DNA of 64,000 nt from DATBFG01 sp036558645 (lineage in GTDB: Bacteria > Acidobacteriota > Terriglobia > Terriglobales > Acidobacteriaceae). Position numbers and translations under genes: made by a program. The stretch lies in NCBI GenBank assembly GCA_036558645.1, contig DATBFG010000019.1:17980-81979 (forward strand). Direction: 5' to 3'. Numbering within the stretch: position 1 is the stretch's first letter; the number at the start of each line of letters is the position of its first letter. Below are positions 17,509 through 25,332 of this stretch, in pieces. The notes under the pieces were generated by a model. The model did not search any database, was not told where the DNA came from, and saw nothing but the letters and a program-made list of their open reading frames with translations.

Positions 17509-17898
17509 CTAGTGCCCGCCTTCCTCCGCCACAAATTTCTCGTAATCCGCCGCTGACAGCAGCGAGTTCAGCTCGCCCGCGTCTTTCAGCTTAACTTTGA
17601 TCATCCAGGCGCTGTGCGCATCCTTATTAATCTTCTCGGGCGCAGTTGCCAGTTCCGGATTGGCCTCCGTCACCGTGCCGGTAGCTGGAGCGTAGAGATC
17701 GGAAACCGCCTTCACCGACTCCACCGACCCAAACGTCTTGCCGGCGGTGATCTCCGTGCCAGCCTTCGGCAGGTCAACGAACACGATGTCGCCGAGGGAA
17801 TCCTGCGCATAACTGGTGATGCCGATCGTCGCGATCCCGCCGTCGGCTTTGATCCACTCATGTTCCTTGGTGTACTTGTAATCGGCTGGATAAGGCAT
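17509..17898 (-). CDS. gcvH: Glycine cleavage system H protein
   Basis: Lipoyl carrier of the glycine cleavage system, 129 residues, cytoplasmic. The frame extends further upstream, but the ATG at 17898 (MPYPADYKYTKEHEW) gives the usual N-terminus and length. The lipoylated lysine is in GSVESVKAVSDLYAP; the C-terminal WMIKVKLKDAGELNSLLSAADYEKFV is typical. It shuttles the aminomethyl intermediate between GcvPAB and GcvT. It is separated from gcvT by a 244-base gap containing tandem repeats and hairpins, so it may have its own promoter or altered expression relative to gcvT. Confidence 0.95.
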   Translation of the reverse strand: MPYPADYKYTKEHEWIKADGGIATIGITSYAQDSLGDIVFVDLPKAGTEITAGKTFGSVESVKAVSDLYAPATGTVTEANPELATAPEKINKDAHSAWMIKVKLKDAGELNSLLSAADYEKFVAEEGGH

Positions 17899-17987
17899 AG
17901 ATGGCTTCTCGCTCCTGGCTTTTGGACTACGGCTGGTTCGTGGCGTTGGCAATTGCTGGCTACTGCTCCAAATGCCTTCCCCCTCAG

Positions 17988-18060
17988 TTCCAATTTTGCT
18001 TTGTCACTTCCAATCTTGCTTTGTCACGTCCAATCTTGCTTTGTCAGTTCCAATCGCTTT
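17988..18060. repeat. 20-bp tandem repeat, about 3.6 units, between gcvT and gcvH
   Basis: Three units of TTCCAATcTTGCTTTGTCAc (17988-18007, 18008-18027, 18028-18047) with one or two substitutions each, plus a partial fourth. It sits in the gcvT-gcvH gap. It has no spacers and is not a CRISPR array. Confidence 0.85.
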
Positions 18061-18067
18061 GAAAGGG

Positions 18068-18117
18068 CACGGCTTCAGCCGTGTCATCATGCTCCATTCA
18101 AACGCGGCTTTAGCCGC
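18068..18117. repeat. Pair of short perfect hairpins
   Basis: CACGGC-TTCA-GCCGTG (18068-18083) and GCGGC-TTTA-GCCGC (18104-18117), just downstream of gcvT on its strand. Likely dispersed palindromic repeats acting as 3'-end hairpins. Confidence 0.6.
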
Positions 18118-18142
18118 TGAGGTACGACGTTAGTCATCTCAT

Positions 18143-19303
18143 TTACGCCGCCTTTTTCTGTCTCTTATAAAACGGCGTTGGAACCACCATGGCTTTCACG
18201 CCCTGGTCTCGGATCGCTACCTTCACATTCGTCCCCAGATAGGAATACTCAATCGGCACGTATGCCAACGCAATGTTCTTTTTCAAAAACGGCGCATGCG
18301 ACCCGCTCGTGACGTATCCGATCTCTCGCCCTGAGTCATCGAGCACCTTATAGTCATCTCGCGCGATTCCTCGATCCAGCATCTCGAGGCCTACCAAAGA
18401 ACGCTTTACGGTTTTCCGCGCCGCTTCGAGCGCCTCGCGTCCGACGAACTCAGGCTTTTCCATCTTGCAGAAGCGGTCAAGCCCCACCTCCCAGACGTTA
18501 ATCGAGTCCGAGATCTCGTGACCGTATAAAGGCAGCTTGCCTTCCAGACGTAGCGTGTTGCGGGCGCCCAGGCCGCAGGCCACTACCTTGAACACGGCGC
18601 CAGTCTGCAGCAACTTGTTCCAGACCATCGCGCTGGTCGCTTCATCCGACGGGATATAGATTTCAAAACCATCCTCAGCCGTATAGCCCGTTCGTGCGAT
18701 CAGGATGTCCTTAAGCCCGCAAACCGTTCCTCGCGTTAACCAGTAGAACTTCACCGCGGAAAGGTCAGCATCAGTCAACTTCTGCAACAGATTCACACCC
18801 ATCGGGCCTTGGATTGCGATCTGCGTGAAGTCGTCCGAAAGGTTTTCGACCTTGCAATCGAATCCCTTGGTGTTGTCCCGCACCCAATTGAAGTCTTTTT
18901 CCCGAGTTCCGGCGTTGATCACCAGCAGATAGTCATCCGCGCCCAACCGGTGGACGATGACATCATCGACAAATGTTCCCTGCGGATAAAGCAGTGCAGA
19001 ATACTGCGCCTGTCCGACCGCCAACCGGGACGCATCGTTCATCGAGATGTGCTGCACAGCCTCGAGGGCACCTCGTCCCGAGACGCGAATGTCACCCATG
19101 TGACTGACGTCGAACAGGCCTACATGGGTCCGCACCGCATTGTGTTCTTTGATGATCCCGCCGGAAGATGGGTACTCCACCGGCATGTCCCAGCCATTGA
19201 ACTCGACCATCTTCGCCCCCATCTGGCGATGGACGGCATTCAAGGCGGTCTTGCGAATTGTCGGCGTGGTAGCCTCGACAGCGGGCAATCGAACCTCGAT
19301 CAC
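18143..19303 (-). CDS. gcvT: Aminomethyltransferase (T protein, glycine cleavage)
   Basis: 386-residue tetrahydrofolate-dependent enzyme that releases ammonia and forms 5,10-methylene-THF from aminomethylated GcvH. Family blocks: MVEFNGWDMPVEYPSSGGIIKEHNAVRTHVGLFDVSHMGDI, NAGTREKDFNW, YTAEDGFEIYIPSD, LGARNTLRLEGKLPLYGHEI and the C-terminal YVTSGSHAPFLKKNIALAYV. The frame opens with a GTG at 19303 that encodes a slightly long N-terminus; the next good start is the ATG of residue 28 (MGAKMVEF), so the exact start is open. It heads the gcvT-H-PA-PB set. No glycine riboswitch was recognised in the 222 bases upstream. The lipoamide dehydrogenase (L protein) is not in the window. Confidence 0.95.
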   Translation of the reverse strand: MIEVRLPAVEATTPTIRKTALNAVHRQMGAKMVEFNGWDMPVEYPSSGGIIKEHNAVRTHVGLFDVSHMGDIRVSGRGALEAVQHISMNDASRLAVGQAQYSALLYPQGTFVDDVIVHRLGADDYLLVINAGTREKDFNWVRDNTKGFDCKVENLSDDFTQIAIQGPMGVNLLQKLTDADLSAVKFYWLTRGTVCGLKDILIARTGYTAEDGFEIYIPSDEATSAMVWNKLLQTGAVFKVVACGLGARNTLRLEGKLPLYGHEISDSINVWEVGLDRFCKMEKPEFVGREALEAARKTVKRSLVGLEMLDRGIARDDYKVLDDSGREIGYVTSGSHAPFLKKNIALAYVPIEYSYLGTNVKVAIRDQGVKAMVVPTPFYKRQKKAA

Positions 19304-19525
19304 GAGCAGTGGCTGAGCTGCTCAGGTAGTGGGACTCATTAAACTATCACGTGCTTTTTCAGCGGGTCAATGAAGCAGCTTTAGTAATTCAGTCCGGGCC
19401 GCCCTCCCATCGACTACTGGCGCTTGGCTCTCAAGTTCGAAATTCTGAAATCTGACTTCTGACTTTCATTACTCCGGTTACCTCGGGCACTTTCGCCCAC
19501 CTCACTCGCGCGATACAGTCTCCCC

Positions 19526-19720
19526 ATGAGCACCGGAACCGGCAAAGCGAAATACCGCTGCATGCAATGCGAGCAATCCGAAGATAAATGTGAGTGCGAG
19601 AAATACTGCGCCTTCTGCCAGGGACAGGTTGACATTCGCCTGTGCCACGACGGTCTTTATTATTGTCCGCCTTGCCGCGAGGCCTGCGACTACAAGACCG
19701 ACGACGCGGCCCGCTCATAA
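19526..19720 (+). CDS. Small cysteine-rich (zinc-ribbon-like) protein
   Basis: A 64-residue protein with ten cysteines arranged as CMQC, CECEKYCAFC, LC, CPPC and C, which would bind one or two metal ions. It has no signal peptide or membrane segment. Function unknown. The regular CxxC spacing and dense cysteine content argue that it is a real gene despite its size. It lies upstream of, and in the same direction as, the ABM-domain gene, 83 bases away. Confidence 0.6.
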   Translation: MSTGTGKAKYRCMQCEQSEDKCECEKYCAFCQGQVDIRLCHDGLYYCPPCREACDYKTDDAARS

Positions 19721-19803
19721 TCCGGACTACTCGACTTTCCATCCTTCTCCGATCAGGGCTAACATCGATCTGACCCACAATCCTTCGGCCCGTTGGAGAC
19801 ACC

Positions 19804-20112
19804 ATGATCGCGCGCCTGTGGCACGGTTGGACCACACCACAAAATGCGGACACCTATCAGAACCTGCTGAAAGACAAGATTCTTCCCGAAATCCACCGAG
19901 TGGCGGGATACAAAGGCGCCTATGTTTTGCGGCGCGAAGCCGGACATGAGGTCGAGTTCATTACCCTGACGATGTTTGAATCAATGGACGCAGTCCGCTC
20001 CTTCGCAGGAAAAGATCACGAAAAAGCCGTCGTCCTGCCGGAAGCAGAAAAACTGCTGGCCCACTTTGACGGCCGCTCGGCACACTACGAGGTCGTTCTT
20101 AAGCAGGACTAG
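19804..20112 (+). CDS. Antibiotic biosynthesis monooxygenase (ABM)-like small dimeric protein
   Basis: A 102-residue ferredoxin-like alpha/beta barrel protein: MIARLWHGWTTPQNADTYQNLL, GYKGAYVLRREAGHEVEFITLTMFESMDAVRSFAG and a C-terminal ARSAHYEVV-like strand (GRSAHYEVVLK). Many close relatives are annotated only as hypothetical or heme-degrading-like; no catalytic residue is fixed. Cytoplasmic. Starts with ATG; GGAGAC lies just before it. Confidence 0.7.
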   Translation: MIARLWHGWTTPQNADTYQNLLKDKILPEIHRVAGYKGAYVLRREAGHEVEFITLTMFESMDAVRSFAGKDHEKAVVLPEAEKLLAHFDGRSAHYEVVLKQD

Positions 20113-20160
20113 CACGCCTGCCGTAGGATGCAGTAGGTTCGGTGCTCAGCACTGGCCAGC

Positions 20161-20649
20161 CTAATCCGTGGATTGCTTCCCCGGAATCAGTACTGCAACA
20201 GTCGCGACGCATTTCCATGTACCGTTGTTTCTTGTCCAGGTATCGACAAAGCGCTCGCGCTTCACGTATTTCCTGCCTCTGTCCACGCCCGTGGTGCGAA
20301 AGATTCCGACCACTACTGCTGAGTCGCCATAGACCTCGACTGAGCTTTCTTCAGTTACGGAGTGCGCGGGAGGATGGTAATCGGGGGCCTTAATGCTGGC
20401 CAGGAATTCGGCCTTCGACTGCATGCTGCCATCGATGTCCACGGACTTGAGCGTGTCGGCCAGAAGGAGATCGAGGGCTTTGATATCTTTCGCTTCAAGA
20501 GCGCGGTTCCAGGAATTGTCCAAGGCGAGCACGAGTTTGCCCTCGTCGGAACGCCGACTGTCCTGCGCATGCGCCACTGACAGCGTAAGCATCAGTATGG
20601 CTAGGGTCCAAACATGGCGAAAAGATGGATGAAGGTTATGGTAGTTCAT
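20161..20649 (-). CDS. Secreted DUF4440 / SnoaL-like protein
   Basis: A 162-residue protein. The ATG at 20649 is chosen because it begins a signal peptide (FRHVWTLAILMLTLSVAHAQD); the frame extends 22 codons further upstream without a signal. The NTF2-like part runs from LALDNSWNRALEAKDIKALDLLLAD to RFVDTWTRNNGTWKCVATVAVLIPG. The fold is shared with the proteins at 1954 and 24769, but sequence similarity between the three is low. Function unknown; periplasmic or extracellular. Confidence 0.78.
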   Translation of the reverse strand: MNYHNLHPSFRHVWTLAILMLTLSVAHAQDSRRSDEGKLVLALDNSWNRALEAKDIKALDLLLADTLKSVDIDGSMQSKAEFLASIKAPDYHPPAHSVTEESSVEVYGDSAVVVGIFRTTGVDRGRKYVKRERFVDTWTRNNGTWKCVATVAVLIPGKQSTD

Positions 20650-20733
20650 GATGACCTGGATTTTCGACACAAACACCTCTTGGCAGTCGTCCCAGAGACC
20701 TGAATGGTAGGGCATCGTCGCTCGGTTGACATA

Positions 20734-21258
20734 TTAGGCGGGACTAAAGGGTGCCTTCGCCACCTTGTAACGGAATAGTCTCTTACATTCGTCTCGCAGA
20801 AAACCGCCGATGACAGGGACAGAGTGATTGCCTTTCTCCAAGACCTCCCGGCAGGAAATGAGACAGGCTCGCCACTTGTATTCTTCCGTCCCCCGTTTCT
20901 GGCCATACGCCGCGATGTCTTCTTGAGAAACTCCGTACACGACGGCGCCAATTCTCGCCCACACGCACGCACCTGCACACATCGCACAGGGCTCGTGGGT
21001 TGTGTAGAGCACGAAGTCGGTCAAATAGCGGCCATAGCCGCTCGATACGTATTTGAGTGTTTCCAACTCCACGTGCTTGATGCTTGACCCCGACGTTTTC
21101 ACCCGGTTCCCTGCGCTGGCGATGACCACTTCACCTCGATCCCCCACGCGGGTGATGACAGCCCCGATGGCATAATCTCCGCGGTCGCGTGCGCGCTTCG
21201 CTTCCGCAATTGCTAACTCCATAAACTTTTTCTTCGGTTTGTACGAAGCAGCGATCAT
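20734..21258 (-). CDS. Cytidine/deoxycytidylate deaminase-family zinc hydrolase
   Basis: A 174-residue deaminase (guanine deaminase / tRNA-adenosine deaminase-like group). Zinc and proton-shuttle residues are H62 and E64 in KHVELETL, and C91 and C94 in EPCAMCAGACVWARIGAVVYG. HVE replaces the more common HAE. The ATG at 21258 is chosen because the family usually begins a few residues before the first helix (KKKFMELAIAEAKRARDRGDYAIGAVI). A longer frame to 21363 adds 35 unlikely residues. Substrate cannot be told from sequence alone. Confidence 0.85.
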   Translation of the reverse strand: MIAASYKPKKKFMELAIAEAKRARDRGDYAIGAVITRVGDRGEVVIASAGNRVKTSGSSIKHVELETLKYVSSGYGRYLTDFVLYTTHEPCAMCAGACVWARIGAVVYGVSQEDIAAYGQKRGTEEYKWRACLISCREVLEKGNHSVPVIGGFLRDECKRLFRYKVAKAPFSPA

Positions 21259-21422
21259 GTAGGGATCATATCGTTTCCTGGGCTGAGGCACATCAATCTT
21301 CGGGAGAAGAAAGGATGCAAGTTTTCGGCACACCTGTTCACAACAATGACCAGTTGAAATCAAGCCCTTGACGACGACCTTGTCAATAAGGCAGCCTTTG
21401 TCGCATTTGGCATCGACCCTTA

Positions 21423-22511
21423 GTGTGCCTGGCGCTCAGTCTTTTCTTCTCCCTGCCCGCGTCTTTGTTTGGTGCAACTTGCTTTGCGCCACCCATTGAG
21501 ATTGAGACCGAAATGCGAGGAGCGGGCATCGTTGTGGGAGACTTGAACAACGACGGCTTCCCGGATTTCATCGTTTCTGATTGTGGAACCGGTTCGGCAG
21601 GAACGGTTTATCTGGGCAGAGGAGATGGAACGTTTCGTCATGGCCGAATGAAGACATTCTCCCGGTGTGCCAGCAGCCTTGCATTGGCCGATTTCAACCA
21701 CGATGGCAACCTGGACTTGGCCGCCGCCCAAGGCAGTGCTGCAGGGGTGTTGTTGGGTAATGGGGATGGGACTTTTCAAGCCGAAAAGCACTATCCGAGT
21801 GGAGATGTTGCGTACAGCGTCGCTGTTGGCGATTTCAACAATGATGGCAATCCTGACATGCTGGTGGACGACCATTTTCTCGGAACCCATTATTTCTTCG
21901 CGGGAAATGGCGATGGCACTTTTCAAGCGGGTAAACGGATTCCTAAGACTTTAGGTGACTCATCCAGCCAGTGGAGCACCGCAGCTGACTTCAATGCAGA
22001 CGGTAATTTGGACTTCGTTTTCCTTGGAACTTCCCTCGTCCTATCGCTTGGGAATGGCGACGGCACCTTCGGCAAGCATTTTTCCTACCCAGGTGGGTTC
22101 TTCACGGTAGGGGATCTGAATCTTGATCAAATACCCGACATCGTCGTAGTAAGTGCCGGAGGAAATAACAGTCAGATGACAGTTCTCTTAGGTAACGGTG
22201 ATGGATCGATGAGCGCGCTTGCACCTCTGCCAACTCCGAACCAAATATACCCAGCCATTGGAGACTTGAACCAGGACGGCATTCCGGACGTGGCGTTGGG
22301 CAATCTTCATTTTCCCAATATCTCCATCATGTACGGCACCGGCGACGGCACTTTTCAGAATCGGCTCTTAGTCAACACCAAGGTGACTGAGCAAGTGAAG
22401 CTGGCGGACTTTAACCAGGATGGTTTAGTCGATATCTTGACATGGACACGCGGCGACGTTCGCGATGGTGTAAACATCATGTTGAGTACGGGAGAGTGCC
22501 AGGGGTTTTGA
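21423..22511 (+). CDS. Secreted FG-GAP/VCBS repeat protein
   Basis: A 362-residue extracellular beta-propeller with seven or so repeats of the form VGDLNNDGFPDFIVS...LGRGDGTF, the DxNxDGxxD calcium-binding motif of VCBS/FG-GAP blades. The start is GTG at 21423, the first usable start after an in-frame TAA, and opens a signal peptide (LALSLFFSLPASLFGA). The stop TGA lies inside a copy of the dispersed GGTTTTGAGCG motif. Likely binds a carbohydrate or protein at the cell surface; no enzyme domain is present. It starts the accessory stretch. Confidence 0.85.
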   Translation: MCLALSLFFSLPASLFGATCFAPPIEIETEMRGAGIVVGDLNNDGFPDFIVSDCGTGSAGTVYLGRGDGTFRHGRMKTFSRCASSLALADFNHDGNLDLAAAQGSAAGVLLGNGDGTFQAEKHYPSGDVAYSVAVGDFNNDGNPDMLVDDHFLGTHYFFAGNGDGTFQAGKRIPKTLGDSSSQWSTAADFNADGNLDFVFLGTSLVLSLGNGDGTFGKHFSYPGGFFTVGDLNLDQIPDIVVVSAGGNNSQMTVLLGNGDGSMSALAPLPTPNQIYPAIGDLNQDGIPDVALGNLHFPNISIMYGTGDGTFQNRLLVNTKVTEQVKLADFNQDGLVDILTWTRGDVRDGVNIMLSTGECQGF

Positions 22512-22538
22512 GCGCAAGCGCCTTGATAACAACAGTTG
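22504..22538 (+). repeat. TTTTGAGCG hairpin motif, copy A
   Basis: GGTTTTGAGCG followed by GCGC-AA-GCGC (sharing bases) and TGATAACAACAGTTG. The last 15 bases match copy B exactly, and the TGA inside TTTTGAG is the stop codon of the preceding VCBS gene. Confidence 0.6.
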
Positions 22539-22785
22539 CACCAGCGCGCGGGTTTTCCTGCCCAACTCATCTCGTATAAGCTGCTGCCGCGTCTTTCCGC
22601 GACCTTACCCCTGTGTCTTGTTTTCCTTCCTGTGGAGGATAACCGTGCTGCTGAGTAAGTAAAACGTTTGGTCCAGTTTGAAGCGGAAGTCTTGCATGAC
22701 GCTAGCCGGTTCTTCTGCGCCTTTGCCCAACGTGGGCACAAACCTCCTTCATCCGCGAGCTCGTTTTCTGCGCCGGGGCAATGAA

Positions 22786-23463
22786 CTACGGACAGCGTTT
22801 ACGCTGGGAGGCCTTCTTAATGTAGGGGACCGCGTCAGGCGTCTTGCAGGTTGTCTCGCCGTAGTCGACCTTAACCTTGCCGATGCGCTTTGCGGCATCG
22901 ATAGCGTTGGTTCGGCACGAAGGCTTGAAGACTCCGATCGAGATAAGCGCGCCGTTCATCGCGTGCCGAGCCCAGTTCGGGGAGGTGTGTATCTCCTTCT
23001 CGATGGTCTTGAGGATTCTCCCGGCATCGGCGTCACTGATGGAGTCGGGCTCGTCCTTCAAGATGGCACTAAGGATGCCGTACCCCATCTCGCGCGTGAA
23101 CTCGTCGGACGAGGCCATCCAGGAGCGCATGGTCTCTTTGGCGATCGAACTTTGCACGAGCAGCCCGGTCAAATAGCAGCCGAGGAAGTGAGCCTGCCCA
23201 TCCCTCAGTAGTCGATCTGCGTCGGCGCGAGTGAGCCGCTGCGGGTCCGAAATCTGCAGCGCAAGAATACGCGCTTCCGCGTTGCCGGTCCTCCAAAGCT
23301 CCATCGCGAGCGTGTGGTCGACCTTGATCTTCTTCTGCAGCTTCGCGATCTCCGAGGTTAGGGCACCGAACACGTTGTCGCCCGAGCCGTGGCGCTTGTA
23401 GATGGCGGCCGTCTGGGGTTTTCCGTGTTTCTTAAGAGTCGCCAGGATCTCTACGGCATTCAT
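22786..23463 (-). CDS. DNA alkylation repair protein (AlkD-like HEAT repeat)
   Basis: A 225-residue all-helical protein that resembles AlkC/AlkD-type alkylpurine-DNA glycosylases. The start at 23463 (MNAVEILATLKKHGKPQTAAIYKRHG) is supported by AGGAGGAG just upstream; the frame continues upstream without need. The phrases GDNVFGALTSEIAKLQKKI, HTLAMELWRTGNAEARILALQI and WARHAMNGALISIG fit this family. The AlkD active site needs a Trp/Asp/Arg set; W and D residues are present but cannot be aligned surely. It would remove N3/N7-methylpurines. Function in repair is a family inference. Confidence 0.75.
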   Translation of the reverse strand: MNAVEILATLKKHGKPQTAAIYKRHGSGDNVFGALTSEIAKLQKKIKVDHTLAMELWRTGNAEARILALQISDPQRLTRADADRLLRDGQAHFLGCYLTGLLVQSSIAKETMRSWMASSDEFTREMGYGILSAILKDEPDSISDADAGRILKTIEKEIHTSPNWARHAMNGALISIGVFKPSCRTNAIDAAKRIGKVKVDYGETTCKTPDAVPYIKKASQRKRCP

Positions 23464-23625
23464 AGCTCCTCCTGAGCCGGCCGAAGCTGGAACAAGGCAT
23501 CGCGGCATCGCCCGGGTGGTCATACCGGCTCGCGGTTATGCGGATTCTAACCCACCCGGCTCCGCGTTCCGTAGTTGTGCTTCATATCTTTGCTGGGAGG
23601 ACCGGAAGACAGGGTCCAGCCCGGA

Positions 23626-23673
23626 TGTCAATGAGTGCAATCGTCTGATAACAACAGTTGGCGTCAGGATTGC
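23626..23673 (+). repeat. TCAATGAG hairpin motif, copy B
   Basis: TGTCAATGAGTG then a long hairpin: GCAATC, CTGA ... TCAG, GATTGC, with TAACAACAGTTGGCG in the loop. It faces into the RibD-C gene, whose other side carries an oppositely oriented copy at 24345-24393. Confidence 0.65.
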
Positions 23674-23704
23674 GCCGTTGACCAGGAGTTCTCGATCCGC
23701 GTCA

Positions 23705-24256
23705 CTATTTCGAGTAACGGAGCGCAACACATCCCGATTGAAAAGTCTTTGTCTCAACAAGTTTCAATTGTAGTTTCTCCGGCAGGCTAACACCTTCCAA
23801 CAGCCGTCTCCCCTCACCCACTACGATTGGCCCAACGACAAAACAAAATTCATCAACCAGACCAAGCTCGATAAGTTGTGTCGGAATGTCTACACCGCCG
23901 ACCAGGATATTTTTGCCTTGCTCGCCTTTCAACTTAAGTATTTCGTCATGAAGATTCGTACGAACAATTCTCGTATTTTTATCTTCAACTCTGTCTAGTG
24001 ATCGCGAAAATACAATTTTCTTGATGGAGTCAAATGCTCGAGCAAATTCGTTCGTTGCTTTTGTCATCGACTGGTTTTTCGCGACTTCGGGCCAAAAAGG
24101 AACCATCAATTGATAGGTTTTACGCCCACAGACGAGCAGATCAACATCTCGCATGAGGTGCGTAAAATATTCATGCGTTTCTTCATCAGCATGTTGTTTG
24201 GTGTGGTCGCAGCAGCCGTCCAGGGTAATGTTGAGTCCGAAAATTACATTTCTCAT
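23705..24256 (-). CDS. RibD C-terminal / dihydrofolate reductase-like NADPH-dependent reductase
   Basis: A 183-residue protein of the RibD_C/DHFR fold: MRNVIFGLNITLDG at the start, DLLVCGRKTYQLMVPFW, a nucleotide-binding loop KNILVGGVDIPTQLIELGLVDEFCFVVGPIVVGEGRRLLEG and KLVETKTFQSGCVALRYSK at the end. Stand-alone proteins like this (YwjB/YyaP type) are common and their substrate is mostly unknown; true DHFR or riboflavin synthesis roles are not implied. Cytoplasmic. The gene has lower GC than its surroundings and is bracketed by inward-facing TCAATGAG motifs, suggesting it moved here as a unit. Confidence 0.85.
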   Translation of the reverse strand: MRNVIFGLNITLDGCCDHTKQHADEETHEYFTHLMRDVDLLVCGRKTYQLMVPFWPEVAKNQSMTKATNEFARAFDSIKKIVFSRSLDRVEDKNTRIVRTNLHDEILKLKGEQGKNILVGGVDIPTQLIELGLVDEFCFVVGPIVVGEGRRLLEGVSLPEKLQLKLVETKTFQSGCVALRYSK

Positions 24257-24344
24257 TGCCCACGCCCCAATTGAGACACTTTCAGCCTTAACTATGGGCC
24301 CAGTCCCGGGAAGTCGGCAATTCGGAAAAGACGAAGCCGTCGAT

Positions 24345-24393
24345 CAGTTTGCGAAAAATCGTGATGACGCTCATTGACCATTGTGGGCCGAAA
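24345..24393 (-). repeat. TCAATGAG hairpin motif, minus-oriented copy
   Basis: Read on the minus strand: TTTCGGCCCACAATGGTCAATGAGCG then TCATCACGATTTTTCGC. The TTTCGGCCCACA prefix and the ACGAT-TTTC part match copy E at 62412 well beyond the core motif. Confidence 0.65.
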
Positions 24394-24405
24394 GACTCTG
24401 TTCGG

Positions 24406-24437
24406 GGTTTTGAGCGCTAACGCATGTTTGCGTCAAT
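24406..24437 (+). repeat. TTTTGAGCG hairpin motif, copy C
   Basis: GGTTTTGAGCGCTAA then the hairpin CGCA-TGTT-TGCG and TCAA. The hairpin CGCATGTTTGCGTCAA is identical to that in copy D at 25296. Confidence 0.65.
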
Positions 24438-24479
24438 CGTGTTCAAGATTGTGCAGAATGGGGCATAATTCTGTTCCAG

Positions 24480-24662
24480 ATGAACCGTCCTAGTCCAGCA
24501 GTTTTCTTTTCAATCTGCGCCCTCGTTGATTTCGTGTTTGGCTACTTAAAATGGCATACGGTTGGATCGGGCGTCATCGCCGTCATTTGTGGGTTACCTT
24601 TGACCGCCTTGCTTTTTCTTGTTTTCGGGGCTTTTCGGGCAGGCAACGACGATAGAGCCTGA
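24480..24662 (+). CDS. Possible small membrane protein
   Basis: A 60-residue frame with two hydrophobic segments (AVFFSICALVDFVFGYL and VGSGVIAVICGLPLTALLFLVFGAF) and a charged C-terminus. No ribosome-binding site is obvious. The two-helix hairpin layout is plausible for a real protein, but no family is recognised. Confidence 0.4.
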   Translation: MNRPSPAVFFSICALVDFVFGYLKWHTVGSGVIAVICGLPLTALLFLVFGAFRAGNDDRA

Positions 24663-24768
24663 AATGGTCAATCTGTGTAATCGCGTGTTGTCGCCAACCG
24701 GTCAGCGAAGCTTACTCGCTGTGCGATTCCTTCAGGGCTTCTCAACAGATTATTGAAGGATGATCCAT

Positions 24769-25233
24769 ATGACGCGAACACTGGTTATAGCCGCTCTAGC
24801 CCTTACAGCAACTTCGATCGCCCTAGGGCAGCAGCAGGTCACAAGAAGAGATAACGGAAGCAGCGTCGAGCAGACGATAAGACAGCTTGATAATGAACGC
24901 ATTCAAGCGCAAATCGGTGCTGATGCGGTGGTCCTTGATCGCATCTACGCGGATGATTTTATCGGCGTAGGACCAAGCGGCACAGTGAGAACCAAGCCAC
25001 AGGTGATTTCGGATTTCACATCGGGTGATTTGAAGTTTCAGTCTATTACTACTGACGAGGTTCAAGTACGCGTTTATGAAAACACGGCGGTGGAGACTGG
25101 CCTCTCAACAATGGTTGGGCAAGACAAAGGCAAAACCGTTCCCCGAGACACTCGGTTTACCAGGGTATGGGTGAAGCAGCAAGGGCGCTGGCGGTTGGTT
25201 GCCAACCACTACTCATTGAGGGTTACTCAGTGA
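24769..25233 (+). CDS. Secreted DUF4440 / SnoaL-like protein
   Basis: A 154-residue protein with signal peptide TRTLVIAALALTATSIALGQ and one NTF2-like domain (EQTIRQLDNERIQAQIGADAVVLDRIYADDFIGVGPSGTVRTK ... RFTRVWVKQQGRWRLVANHYSL). The ATG at 24769 is favoured because GAAGGA lies seven to eight bases upstream; an ATG at 24760 adds three residues. It sits between motif copies C and D in the accessory stretch. Function unknown. Confidence 0.78.
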   Translation: MTRTLVIAALALTATSIALGQQQVTRRDNGSSVEQTIRQLDNERIQAQIGADAVVLDRIYADDFIGVGPSGTVRTKPQVISDFTSGDLKFQSITTDEVQVRVYENTAVETGLSTMVGQDKGKTVPRDTRFTRVWVKQQGRWRLVANHYSLRVTQ

Positions 25234-25295
25234 GTTTTGCTGCTAGCGAGTGGTAAATCCCCGTTAGCTCCTTGGCCTACGTTTTGGGCCAAGAC

Positions 25296-25330
25296 GGTCA
25301 ATGAGTGAAATCGCATGTTTGCGTCAACGA
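25296..25330 (+). repeat. TCAATGAG hairpin motif, copy D
   Basis: GGTCAATGAGTGAAAT then CGCA-TGTT-TGCG and TCAACGA. Only two bases separate it from the stop of the metallo-beta-lactamase gene, which has an inward-facing partner copy on its other side (26458-26489). Confidence 0.7.
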
Positions 25331-25332
25331 CC

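Noticed and set aside
17988..18060. Possible CRISPR array
   Set aside because: Units are contiguous 20-mers without spacers and there are no cas genes.
19304..19525. Glycine riboswitch upstream of gcvT
   Set aside because: No tandem aptamer pattern or conserved core could be recognised.
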